Assembly: GCA_047722305.1 (NCBI GenBank)
Contig: JBDNYM010000055.1
Span: 1-12,844 of the forward strand
Reading direction: 5' to 3'
Length of the DNA stretch: 12,844 nucleotides
Source: JAKVJE01 sp047722305
GTDB taxonomy: Bacteria > Actinomycetota > Actinomycetes > Actinomycetales > Microbacteriaceae
Numbering within the stretch: position 1 is the first letter of the stretch; the number at the start of each line of letters is the position of its first letter. Below are positions 6,135 to 12,562 of this stretch, piece by piece. The notes under the pieces were generated by a model. That model was not told the origin of the DNA, did not search any database, and saw nothing but the letters and a program-made list of their open reading frames with translations. The position numbers and the translations under genes were made by a program.

Positions 6135-7853
6135 GTGAGCTTCCCACCCACCACGCCGATACAACTGCCGGGGCTGATCCGCGACGACCGCTGGTACCAG
6201 AAGTCGATCTTCTACGAGCTGCTGGTCGGCAGCTTCGCCGACTCGAACGGCGACGGGATGGGCGACCTGCAGGGGATCACCGACCGGCTCGACTACCTGC
6301 AGTGGCTGGGCGTCGACTGCCTGTGGCTGCCGCCGTTCTTCGAGTCCCCCATGCGCGACGGCGGCTACGACGTGGCCGACTATCGGCGCATCAAGGCCGA
6401 GTACGGCAACCTGGACGACTTCCGCCGCCTGGTGGCGCACGCCCACCAGCGCAACATGCGCATCCTCATCGACCTGCCGCTGAACCACACCTCCGACCAG
6501 CATCCCTGGTTTCAGGCCTCCCGCAGTGATCCGTCCGGTCCCTACGGCGACTACTACGTGTGGCGCGACACCGATGACGGCTACCCCGACGCCCGCATCA
6601 TCTTCAGCGACTACGAGTCGTCCAACTGGGCCTTCGACGACGAGCGCCGCCAGTTCTACTGGCACCGCTTCTACGCTCACCAGCCCGACCTCAACTACGA
6701 GAACCCGGCCGTGCAGGCCGAGGCCATCGACGTGGTGCGCTACTGGCTGGCGCAGGGCGTGGACGGCTTCCGGCTGGACGCCATCCCCTACCTGTTCGAG
6801 GAGGAGGGCACCGACTGCGCCGGGGTGCCCGCCACCCACGAGTTCCTCGCCCAGCTGCGCGAGATCGTCGACCGCGAGTTCCCGGGCCGGATGATGATCG
6901 CGGAAGCCAACCAGTGGCCCGACGAGGTCGCCGAGTACTTCGGCACCGACGAGCGCCCCGAGTGCCAGATGGCCTTCGACTTCCCCACCATGCCGCGCAT
7001 CTTCTACGCTCTGCGCTCGCACGACGCCCGCGAGCTGGAGCGCGTGCTCGCCATGCAGACCGACATCCCGGCCGGCGCCGCCTGGGGCGTGTTCCTGCGC
7101 AACCACGACGAGCTGAGCCTGGAGATGGTCGACGAGGCCTATCGGCAGGCCATGTACGGCTGGTACGCCTACGACCCGCGGATGCGCGTCAACCTCGGCA
7201 TCCGCCGCCGGCTCGCCTCCCTGCTCGACAACTCGCGGGCCGAGCTCGAGCTCTCGCACGCGCTGCTGCTGTCGCTGCCGGGCAGCCCCTTCCTCTACTA
7301 CGGCGACGAGATCGGGATGGGCGACAACATCTGGCTCGACGACCGCGACGCCTCCCGCACCCCGATGCAGTGGACGCCCGACCGCGACGCCGGGTTCTCC
7401 AGCGCCGACCCGGGCAAGCTCATCCACCCCGTCGTGCAGTCGCTGGTGTTCAACTACGTGGCCAAGAACGTCGAGCGCGAGCGCGCCCAGTCGCAGTCGC
7501 TGCTCAACTGGGTGCGCGGGATGATCATGCAGCGCAAACTGCACCCCGCGTTCTCGCTGGGCGACTGCCGGGTGGTCGAGAGCGACCACCCCGGTGTGGT
7601 GGCCTTCGTGCGGTCGGTGGACTCGCGCAGCGACGGCTACCGGACCCGGCCCGACGCCGTGCTGTGCGTGTACAACTTCGCGATCACCGCGGTGAGCGTC
7701 CACCTGCACGACGCCGATCTCGCCGGCCGGGACCTGCACGACATCTTCGGCGGCGAGGGGTTCCCGGCGTTCGACGACGCCGGGGACCTGGAGCTCACCC
7801 TCGGCGCCCAGGACTTCTACTGGCTGGGGATCGAGTCGCCGCGGGCGGTCTGA
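6135..7853 (+). CDS. treS: Trehalose synthase (maltose alpha-D-glucosyltransferase), GH13
   Basis: 572 residues. TreS interconverts maltose and trehalose in the cytoplasm and links trehalose to the maltose-1-phosphate/glycogen route. The (beta/alpha)8 GH13 domain shows DLPLNHTSDQHPWF, then GFRLDAIPYLFEEEGT with nucleophile Asp215, IAEANQ with acid/base Glu257, and LRNHDE with transition-state Asp325. The opening WYQKSIFYELLVGSFADSNG and the FEEEGT segment separate TreS from ordinary alpha-amylases. The C-terminal beta domain ends in QDFYWLGIE. GTG at 6135 follows a GAGAGG ribosome binding site about 9 bases upstream. No maltokinase (pep2/mak), glgE or glgB gene lies next to it here, and no maltokinase domain is fused. 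It converges on the Ppx/GppA gene with only 3 bases between stop codons. Confidence 0.95.
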   Translation: MSFPPTTPIQLPGLIRDDRWYQKSIFYELLVGSFADSNGDGMGDLQGITDRLDYLQWLGVDCLWLPPFFESPMRDGGYDVADYRRIKAEYGNLDDFRRLVAHAHQRNMRILIDLPLNHTSDQHPWFQASRSDPSGPYGDYYVWRDTDDGYPDARIIFSDYESSNWAFDDERRQFYWHRFYAHQPDLNYENPAVQAEAIDVVRYWLAQGVDGFRLDAIPYLFEEEGTDCAGVPATHEFLAQLREIVDREFPGRMMIAEANQWPDEVAEYFGTDERPECQMAFDFPTMPRIFYALRSHDARELERVLAMQTDIPAGAAWGVFLRNHDELSLEMVDEAYRQAMYGWYAYDPRMRVNLGIRRRLASLLDNSRAELELSHALLLSLPGSPFLYYGDEIGMGDNIWLDDRDASRTPMQWTPDRDAGFSSADPGKLIHPVVQSLVFNYVAKNVERERAQSQSLLNWVRGMIMQRKLHPAFSLGDCRVVESDHPGVVAFVRSVDSRSDGYRTRPDAVLCVYNFAITAVSVHLHDADLAGRDLHDIFGGEGFPAFDDAGDLELTLGAQDFYWLGIESPRAV

Positions 7854-7856
7854 ACG

Positions 7857-8837
7857 TCAGCCCCGGCGCAGCAGCCGCAGGGCGATGCCGTCGAGGATGT
7901 CGTGCTCGGAGTCGAGCACCGTCCCGAGCGGCGCCCCGGCGTCCCGCGTGCGGCGCTCGATGCGGGCGCAGAGGGCGTCCCAGATCACCGCGGCGGCGCC
8001 GGCGACGGCCGCGCGCCCTGCGGCCAGCCCCCACGAGCGCAGCGTGCCCGGCCCGGCGGCGACGATGCGTTCGCAGGCGGCGCGGCTGGCGGCGATCGGG
8101 ACGGCCAGGCCGTGCAGCCGGTCGCGGTCATACTGCTGCAGCCCGGCCGCGACCATGGTGATCGCGGTGACCGAGCCCGAGACGCCCACGAAGCTGTGCA
8201 CCGCCCCCAAGTCGACATGCTCCTCGACCCGGTCGAGGGCAGCCTCGACGTCGGCGGTGACGGCGGCGCGCGCCGCCGTGGTCATGGGGGCGCCGCCGTG
8301 CACGTGGCGCTCGGTGAGCCGGACCGACCCGATGTCGGCGGAGTAGGCCTGCCGCGGTTCGGCGTCGCCGAGCACGAACTCGGTGGAGCCCCCGCCCATG
8401 TCGACCACCAGCGTCGGGCGCGGCAGGCCGCGACCGGACAGGCTGGCGGTCGCGCCCAGGAACGACAGGCCCGCCTCCTCGGTGCCGGGCACGATGTCCG
8501 GGTCGACGCCGATGCGGGCGTGGACGCCCGCGACGAGCTCGTCCGCGTTGGCGGCGTCGCGCGAGGCGGACGTCGCCACGAAGCGCACCTGGTCGGGGGA
8601 CAGCTCGGCGAGATCGGCGGCGTAGGAGTCGAGGGCGGCGAACAGCCGGGCCAGGGCCTGCGGGGCGAAGCGGCCGGTGCGGTCGATCCCCTCGCCCAGC
8701 CGGACGATCTCCGAGCGGCGGCGCAGCTCGCGCAGGTGCGGGGCAGGGCCGTCCGGAGTCCCGGCCGCGCCCCCGTCCTCCGCGACGAGCAGGCGCACCG
8801 TGTTGGTGCCGCAGTCGAAGGCGGCGACGCGCGTCAT
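7857..8837 (-). CDS. Ppx/GppA-family phosphatase (exopolyphosphatase-like)
   Basis: 326 residues, the size of the short actinobacterial Ppx group rather than the ~500-residue E. coli Ppx with its C-terminal HD domain. ASKHA-fold motifs are clear: AFDCGTNTVRLL (Asp8) for the first phosphate loop, TEEAG (Glu120/Glu121) at the catalytic glutamate position, and VVDMGGGSTEF (146-154) for the second phosphate loop. The family hydrolyses polyphosphate terminally, or pppGpp in some members; which is preferred here is unknown. ATG at 8837 overlaps the RNA methyltransferase stop in an ATGA junction, so the two genes form a minus-strand operon. The stop lies 3 bases from the convergent treS stop, leaving no room for a dedicated terminator. 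Confidence 0.92.
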   Translation of the reverse strand: MTRVAAFDCGTNTVRLLVAEDGGAAGTPDGPAPHLRELRRRSEIVRLGEGIDRTGRFAPQALARLFAALDSYAADLAELSPDQVRFVATSASRDAANADELVAGVHARIGVDPDIVPGTEEAGLSFLGATASLSGRGLPRPTLVVDMGGGSTEFVLGDAEPRQAYSADIGSVRLTERHVHGGAPMTTAARAAVTADVEAALDRVEEHVDLGAVHSFVGVSGSVTAITMVAAGLQQYDRDRLHGLAVPIAASRAACERIVAAGPGTLRSWGLAAGRAAVAGAAAVIWDALCARIERRTRDAGAPLGTVLDSEHDILDGIALRLLRRG

Positions 8838-9670
8838 GAGCACGCTCCGTCCGGGCTGCCCTGGCCGCGATGCCGAACGATCTCCCACAGCCCCACCGCG
8901 GTGGCCGCGGCGACGTTCAGCGAATCGACCCCGTGCCGCATCGGGATGGTGACGATCCGGTCGGCCGAGGCCAGCGCCCCGTGCGAGAGGCCATCGCCCT
9001 CGGTGCCGACCAGCAGTGCCGTCCGTGCGGAGGCCGGCAGCCGGTCCAGCGGGATGGCGTCGTCGGCGAGGGCCATCGCATCCAGGGTGAAGCCCCGCTC
9101 GTGCAGATCGGCGACGGCCTGGCGCCAGGGCCCCAGCCGCGTCCACGGCACCTGGAAGACCGTCCCCATGCTGACGCGGATGCTGCGCCGGTACAGCGGG
9201 TCGGCGCAGCGGGCGGTGACGAGGACGGCGTCGGCGCCGAGGGCCGCCGCCGAGCGGAAGATCGCGCCCAGGTTGGTGTGGTCGACGACGTCCTCGACCA
9301 CGACGACCAGCCGGGCGCCGTGCAGCACGGCGTCGAGGGACGGCTCGGGGCGGCGGTCGAAGGCGCCCAGCGCCCCGCGGTGCAGGGTGAAGCCGGTCGT
9401 GGCGCGCAGCAGGTCCGAGTCGCCCTCGTAGACGGGCGGGTCGACGCCGGCGGCGGCGAGCAGGCGTTCGAGCTGCGGCCGCCACTCCGGCAGGATGAGG
9501 AACGACCGAGGCGTGTGCCCGGTCTCGAGCGCCCGCTCGATGACGCTGAACGACTCCGCCATGAACAGGCCGTGCGGGGCCTCCAGGCTGGAGCGCAGCC
9601 GGGAGTCCGTCAGGTGCAGGTAGTCGGCCAGCCGCGGATCGGCGGGATCGGACATCGGGACGAGCTGCAC
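8834..9670 (-). CDS. TrmH/SpoU-family RNA 2'-O-methyltransferase
   Basis: 278 residues from the GTG at 9670. An N-terminal SpoU substrate-binding domain (about 10-110) is followed by the knotted SPOUT catalytic domain: motif 1 NLGAIFRSA (133-141), motif 2 LLVGTEGDGLSH (219-230) and motif 3 IPMRHGVDSLNVAAATAV (242-259). It transfers a methyl group from S-adenosylmethionine to a ribose 2'-OH in rRNA or tRNA; the target cannot be read. The GTG is preferred over ATG at 9655 because the N-terminal VQLVPMSDPADPRLADY fits my memory of how family members begin, and a TACAGT -10 lies exactly 7 bases upstream, which suits a leaderless start. The ATG at 9655 lacks a clear ribosome binding site. It is operonic with the downstream Ppx/GppA gene. 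Confidence 0.9.
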   Translation of the reverse strand: MQLVPMSDPADPRLADYLHLTDSRLRSSLEAPHGLFMAESFSVIERALETGHTPRSFLILPEWRPQLERLLAAAGVDPPVYEGDSDLLRATTGFTLHRGALGAFDRRPEPSLDAVLHGARLVVVVEDVVDHTNLGAIFRSAAALGADAVLVTARCADPLYRRSIRVSMGTVFQVPWTRLGPWRQAVADLHERGFTLDAMALADDAIPLDRLPASARTALLVGTEGDGLSHGALASADRIVTIPMRHGVDSLNVAAATAVGLWEIVRHRGQGSPDGACS

Positions 9671-9683
9671 AGCAGCCACTGTA
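9668..9683 (-). promoter_or_regulatory. Candidate leaderless promoter/start of the RNA methyltransferase
   Basis: On the minus strand TACAGT (9678-9683) matches TANNNT and is followed by 7 bases and then the GTG at 9670. That is the spacing expected if transcription starts on the first base of the start codon. No Shine-Dalgarno sequence is evident for this GTG. No -35 is recognisable. Confidence 0.45.
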
Positions 9684-9779
9684 GCGGCCGTCCGGGCCGG
9701 GGCCGGCTGCCGCGCGGGCGATCGGCCGGGGCGGGATGAGGGCGCGGCGGGTGCTCCGGGACGTCCGCCGCGGCCCCGA

Positions 9780-9810
9780 TAGGCTGGGCGCGACCCCGTT
9801 GCGAGAGAGG
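9780..9810 (+). promoter_or_regulatory. Candidate -10 and ribosome binding site of the histidine phosphatase gene
   Basis: TAGGCT at 9780-9785 matches TANNNT and would place the transcription start near 9792, giving a leader of about 26 bases. GAGAGAGG at 9803-9810 is a good ribosome binding site, 7 bases before the GTG start. The -35 region is not recognisable. The rest of the 147-bp divergent gap is GC-rich with nothing else clear. Confidence 0.4.
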
Positions 9811-9817
9811 ACATCCT

Positions 9818-10432
9818 GTGCCGCATCCTGAGACCGACCGCACCCGCGTGGCCATGGTGCGCCACGGCCAGACCGACTGGAATCTCGCCGGCCGCATCCA
9901 GGGGGCGACGGATGTGCCGCTCAACCGTACCGGCATCGAGCAGGCCCATGCCACGGCGGAGAGCCTGCGCGGCCAGGACTGGGGGCTGCTGCTCGCCAGC
10001 CCGCTGGAGCGGGCGCGCGTGACGGCGGAGATCATCGCCGCCGAACTGGGGCTGGACGCCCCCGTGCTGGTCCCGGAGCTGCACGAGCGCGCGTTCGGCC
10101 CGCTGGAGGGCCTCACCCCCGACGAGCGCCAGCAGCGCTACCAGGACCGCCGCGATCTGGACGGAGTCGAGACGACCGGGCAGGTCGCGGACCGTGCCCA
10201 GCCCGCCATTGACCGGGAGGTGCAGCGGCACCCGGGCGCCCACGTGCTGGTGGTCGCCCACGGAGGCGTCATCGGATCGCTGCTGCTGCGCGTGACCCAG
10301 GGGCGGCTGCCGCGGCCCGAAGACGTCATCCCCAACGGGGCGGTCAACGAGTTCGGCATCGACGCGCAGGGCGGCTGGAGCCTGCTCGCCTACGCGGCCA
10401 GGCCCAGCGACCTCTACCGCGCGATGCCCTGA
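9818..10432 (+). CDS. Histidine phosphatase family protein (phosphoglycerate-mutase-like)
   Basis: 204 residues, a typical single-domain branch-1 histidine phosphatase. The phosphohistidine motif VRHGQTDWN (His16) and SPLERARVTAE (Arg65) are intact, as are the acid-residue region ELHERAFGPLEG (Glu90) and the second histidine VVAHGGVIG (His148). The family covers cofactor-dependent phosphoglycerate mutases and many small phosphatases acting on sugar phosphates, adenosylcobalamin phosphate and others. The short length and ERAFGPLEG segment suggest a phosphatase rather than a glycolytic mutase, but the substrate is unknown. GTG at 9818 has a GAGAGAGG site 7 bases upstream. Its 3' end overlaps the convergent hydrolase gene by 19 bp. 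Confidence 0.92.
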   Translation: MPHPETDRTRVAMVRHGQTDWNLAGRIQGATDVPLNRTGIEQAHATAESLRGQDWGLLLASPLERARVTAEIIAAELGLDAPVLVPELHERAFGPLEGLTPDERQQRYQDRRDLDGVETTGQVADRAQPAIDREVQRHPGAHVLVVAHGGVIGSLLLRVTQGRLPRPEDVIPNGAVNEFGIDAQGGWSLLAYAARPSDLYRAMP

Positions 10433-11361
10433 GGCGCGGCGTCCGGCGCAACGACCCGGCGGCGGATGAATGCCACGGTCTCGTCGGCGGCGGCCTGCGG
10501 CGCCTCGTAGTGCACCAGGTGCCCCACCCCCGGGTACAGGTGCAACTCGACGTCGGGCAGGGTGGCCGCGAACGCGCGCTGCGCATCCGGATTCACGATG
10601 TCGTCGCGCTCGCCGCAGAGCATCAGCACGGGCAGGTCGAGCTGCTCGCGGGCCTCGGCGACGGTGTGCTCGCAGCTGGTCCGGAAGGCATCCAGCACAT
10701 CGCGGGCGGACGAGAACCGCGAGAAGTACTGGGCGTGCTGACGGTGGATCCAGCGGCGCAGCTCCCGATCGCGGGTCTTGGCCATGACCTCGCTCATCAC
10801 CCGCACCACGGGGGGTGCGGACAGCACGGCTGCCGCGGCCCGCTGCGGCAGCCGGGCGGCGGCCGCGTACAGTCCGATCGCCGCCTGCGTGCCGAGGCGG
10901 TTGGGGCCCTCCAACGCGGACTGGGAGATGGGGTTCACCAGCACCAGCGCGTCCGGCCACAGGCCGCGCTGCAGGCCGAAAGCGGCCACGACCGACCCGA
11001 ATGAGTGCCCGAGCAGCACGAACGGCCGTTCCGGCTCGACGATCCGGCCGCAGAACCCGGCCAGCCAGGCGCCGTAGCCGGCCTCGGTGCAACCGCCCGC
11101 GGGCGCCGGCGAGCGGCCGAAGCCCGGCAGGTCCGGGATGACGATCGACCAGTCCGGCAGCTGCCGGCTGGCCGCGGCCGCGATCTGCGCCAGCCCCTCG
11201 TGGGTGCCGCGGAAGCCGTGGACGAGCACCAGCGTGCCCTCCGGGGCCCCGGCCGCGTCGTCCTGGCGCTGCGCCCCGTACTCCCACCAGTGCGTCGGGA
11301 CGCCGTCGATCACGGCGATGCGGTGGCTGGACGCGACGGGGGGAACGGGGGGAACGGGCAC
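10414..11361 (-). CDS. Alpha/beta-fold hydrolase
   Basis: 315 residues from GTG at 11361. The alpha/beta hydrolase fold is complete: oxyanion region LVHGFRGTHEG, DLPGFGRS, nucleophile elbow GHSFGS (Ser120), acid in CGERDDIVNP (Asp254) and catalytic His in PGVGHLVHY (His281). A variable cap lies at about 145-230. The substrate cannot be read; many actinobacterial paralogues are esterases, lipases or C-C hydrolases. There is no signal peptide. The N-terminus is Pro/Val-rich, encoded by two tandem GTTCCCCCC units. The start is uncertain: GTG at 11361 sits 7 bases after TAGACT, a leaderless arrangement, while an in-frame ATG at 11409 would give 331 residues with no good ribosome binding site. The stop region overlaps the convergent histidine phosphatase gene. 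Confidence 0.88.
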   Translation of the reverse strand: MPVPPVPPVASSHRIAVIDGVPTHWWEYGAQRQDDAAGAPEGTLVLVHGFRGTHEGLAQIAAAASRQLPDWSIVIPDLPGFGRSPAPAGGCTEAGYGAWLAGFCGRIVEPERPFVLLGHSFGSVVAAFGLQRGLWPDALVLVNPISQSALEGPNRLGTQAAIGLYAAAARLPQRAAAAVLSAPPVVRVMSEVMAKTRDRELRRWIHRQHAQYFSRFSSARDVLDAFRTSCEHTVAEAREQLDLPVLMLCGERDDIVNPDAQRAFAATLPDVELHLYPGVGHLVHYEAPQAAADETVAFIRRRVVAPDAAPQGIAR

Positions 11362-11374
11362 GGTGGGCAGTCTA
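11359..11374 (-). promoter_or_regulatory. Candidate leaderless promoter/start of the alpha/beta hydrolase
   Basis: On the minus strand TAGACT (11369-11374) is followed by 7 bases and then GTG at 11361. This matches a TANNNT -10 placed for a leaderless transcript. No Shine-Dalgarno sequence precedes this GTG. If the ATG at 11409 were the true start, this promoter would lie inside the gene. Confidence 0.4.
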
Positions 11375-11415
11375 GCTGCGGAGTGGGCGCCAGCCGCCGT
11401 GTCGGACATGGCGGA

Positions 11416-11430
11416 TACGATGGCCGCATG
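11416..11430 (+). promoter_or_regulatory. Candidate leaderless promoter/start of the DnaQ-like exonuclease
   Basis: TACGAT (11416-11421) matches TANNNT and is separated from the ATG at 11428 by 6 bases. No Shine-Dalgarno motif lies in this space, so a leaderless transcript starting at the ATG is the simplest reading. It is divergent from the hydrolase candidate, with about 40 bp between the two -10 elements. Confidence 0.45.
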
Positions 11431-12159
11431 TCCGATTCGGCTCCTGCGAGTTCCCCGTCCGTCGCGCCACTGCCCGGCTGGGCCCGCCGCCTGGCGGTGT
11501 TCGACACGGAGACCACCGGGGTCGACACCAGCCGCGCCCGCCTGGTCAGCGCCTGCATCGCCGTGCTGGACGAGCAGGGCCAGGTCGTCGAGCGCCGCGA
11601 TTGGCTGGCCGATCCCGGCGTCGAGATCCCCTGGCAGGCGACGCGCGTGCACGGCATCACCACGGAGCGCGCCCGCGCCGAGGGAGCCCCGGCCGCTCAG
11701 GTGGTGGCCGCGGTGGTGGCCGCGCTGCGCGAGCTGTTCGCGGCGGGCACCGCGGTCGTGGCCTACAACGCTCCGTTCGACTTCACGCTGCTGCGCCACG
11801 AGGCCGCCCGGCTCGGGATCTCTCCCCTGGTCAATCCCTCCCCGATCGTTGACCCGCTCATCCTCGACAAAGAGGTCGACCGGTACCGCAAGGGCAAGCG
11901 CACCCTCTCGGCCACCTGCACCCGCTACGGCGTGCAGCTGGAGTCGGCCCACGACTCGGCCGCCGACGCCATCGCCGCCGGGCGGGTCGCGCAGGCGATC
12001 GCGGCCGCGTACCCGCAGCAGCTGGCCATGAGCGCGCAGGATCTCCACACCGCGCAGATCGGATGGGCGCGGGACCAGGCCGACAGCTTCGCCGACTACA
12101 TGCGCAACGTGCGCGGACGCACCGACTTCGTGGCCGGCGGGTCCTGGCCCGAGCACTGA
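11428..12159 (+). CDS. DnaQ-like 3'-5' exonuclease (DEDDh family)
   Basis: 243 residues. All DEDDh motifs are present: ExoI FDTETTG (Asp26, Glu28), ExoII YNAPFDFTLL (Asp118) and ExoIII AHDSAADA (His175, Asp180). It would remove nucleotides from 3' ends with two metal ions. It is a stand-alone exonuclease domain, longer than oligoribonuclease and lacking a GIY-YIG or polymerase domain, so a role in DNA repair or nucleic-acid turnover is inferred only. The ATG at 11428 is preferred because the frame upstream is shared with the divergent hydrolase gene and a TACGAT -10 lies 6 bases before it. A terminator-like hairpin follows its stop by 40 bp. Confidence 0.92.
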   Translation: MSDSAPASSPSVAPLPGWARRLAVFDTETTGVDTSRARLVSACIAVLDEQGQVVERRDWLADPGVEIPWQATRVHGITTERARAEGAPAAQVVAAVVAALRELFAAGTAVVAYNAPFDFTLLRHEAARLGISPLVNPSPIVDPLILDKEVDRYRKGKRTLSATCTRYGVQLESAHDSAADAIAAGRVAQAIAAAYPQQLAMSAQDLHTAQIGWARDQADSFADYMRNVRGRTDFVAGGSWPEH

Positions 12160-12198
12160 GCTTCCCCCATCCCCGGCCGCCGCATCCGGAAACGACGA

Positions 12199-12232
12199 AA
12201 CGCACCGTCCTCACGCTGGAGGACGATGCGTT
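12199..12232. terminator. Terminator-like hairpin between the convergent exonuclease and rpmE2 genes
   Basis: Two 14-base arms, AACGCACCGTCCTC (12199-12212) and GAGGACGATGCGTT (12219-12232), pair with one mismatch around a 6-base loop. The hairpin lies between convergent stop codons at 12159 and 12253. On the minus strand the stem runs into a T-rich stretch (GTTTCGTCGTTTCC); on the plus strand no U-run follows. It probably serves rpmE2 and may act in both directions. Confidence 0.7.
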
Positions 12233-12252
12233 CGCGGGACGAACCGGGCGGC

Positions 12253-12510
12253 TCAGCCCAGGTTGCCGAAGCCCTTGTAGCGGTTCTTGAACTTCTCGAC
12301 GCGGCCGGCGGAGTCCATGATGCGCTGCTTGCCCGTGTAGAACGGGTGCGACGCGGAGGAGACCTCGACGTCGACCACCGGGTAGGTGCTGCCGTCGGTG
12401 TACTCGATGGTCCGGTCGGTCTGGATGGTCGACTCGGTCAGGAACAGCTCGCCGGAAGCGAGGTCACGGAACACGACCGGTCCGTACGCGGGGTGAATCC
12501 CAGCCTTCAT
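12253..12510 (-). CDS. rpmE2: 50S ribosomal protein L31 type B (zinc-free form)
   Basis: 85 residues. MKAGIHPAYGPVVF at the N-terminus, TYPVVDVEVSSASHPFYTG in the middle and GRVEKFKNRYK near the C-terminus are the type B L31 signature. The protein contains no cysteine, so it lacks the zinc-binding CxxC of the C+ form. In many bacteria the C- paralogue replaces the zinc-containing L31 under zinc limitation and is repressed by Zur; here no convincing Zur palindrome is visible upstream, so it may be constitutive. ATG at 12510 has a strong GGAGGT ribosome binding site 6 bases upstream. It appears monocistronic, with a hairpin after its stop. Confidence 0.96.
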   Translation of the reverse strand: MKAGIHPAYGPVVFRDLASGELFLTESTIQTDRTIEYTDGSTYPVVDVEVSSASHPFYTGKQRIMDSAGRVEKFKNRYKGFGNLG

Positions 12511-12562
12511 ATTGCTACCTCCGAAATCTGTGGCCTGTGAGCCAGGCCAGCCGTCAACATTA
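12511..12562 (-). promoter_or_regulatory. Promoter/leader region of rpmE2
   Basis: On the minus strand TAATGT (12557-12562) is a TANNNT-type -10 candidate in a locally AT-richer patch. It would give a leader of roughly 40 bases ending in CGGAGGTAGCAAT before the ATG. No -35 box stands out. An L31 autoregulatory leader or Zur box could not be identified. Confidence 0.35.

Noticed and set aside
6126..7739. A 537-codon frame antisense to treS
   Set aside because: Its Val/Gly/His-rich translation mirrors treS codons on the opposite strand and shows no domain or ribosome binding site.
8834..11287. An 817-codon open minus-strand frame that would fuse the RNA methyltransferase to upstream sequence
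   Set aside because: The upstream part lies antisense to the histidine phosphatase gene and in another frame of the hydrolase gene; its translation is Arg/Gly/Ala-rich without motifs. Only the last 278 codons are real.
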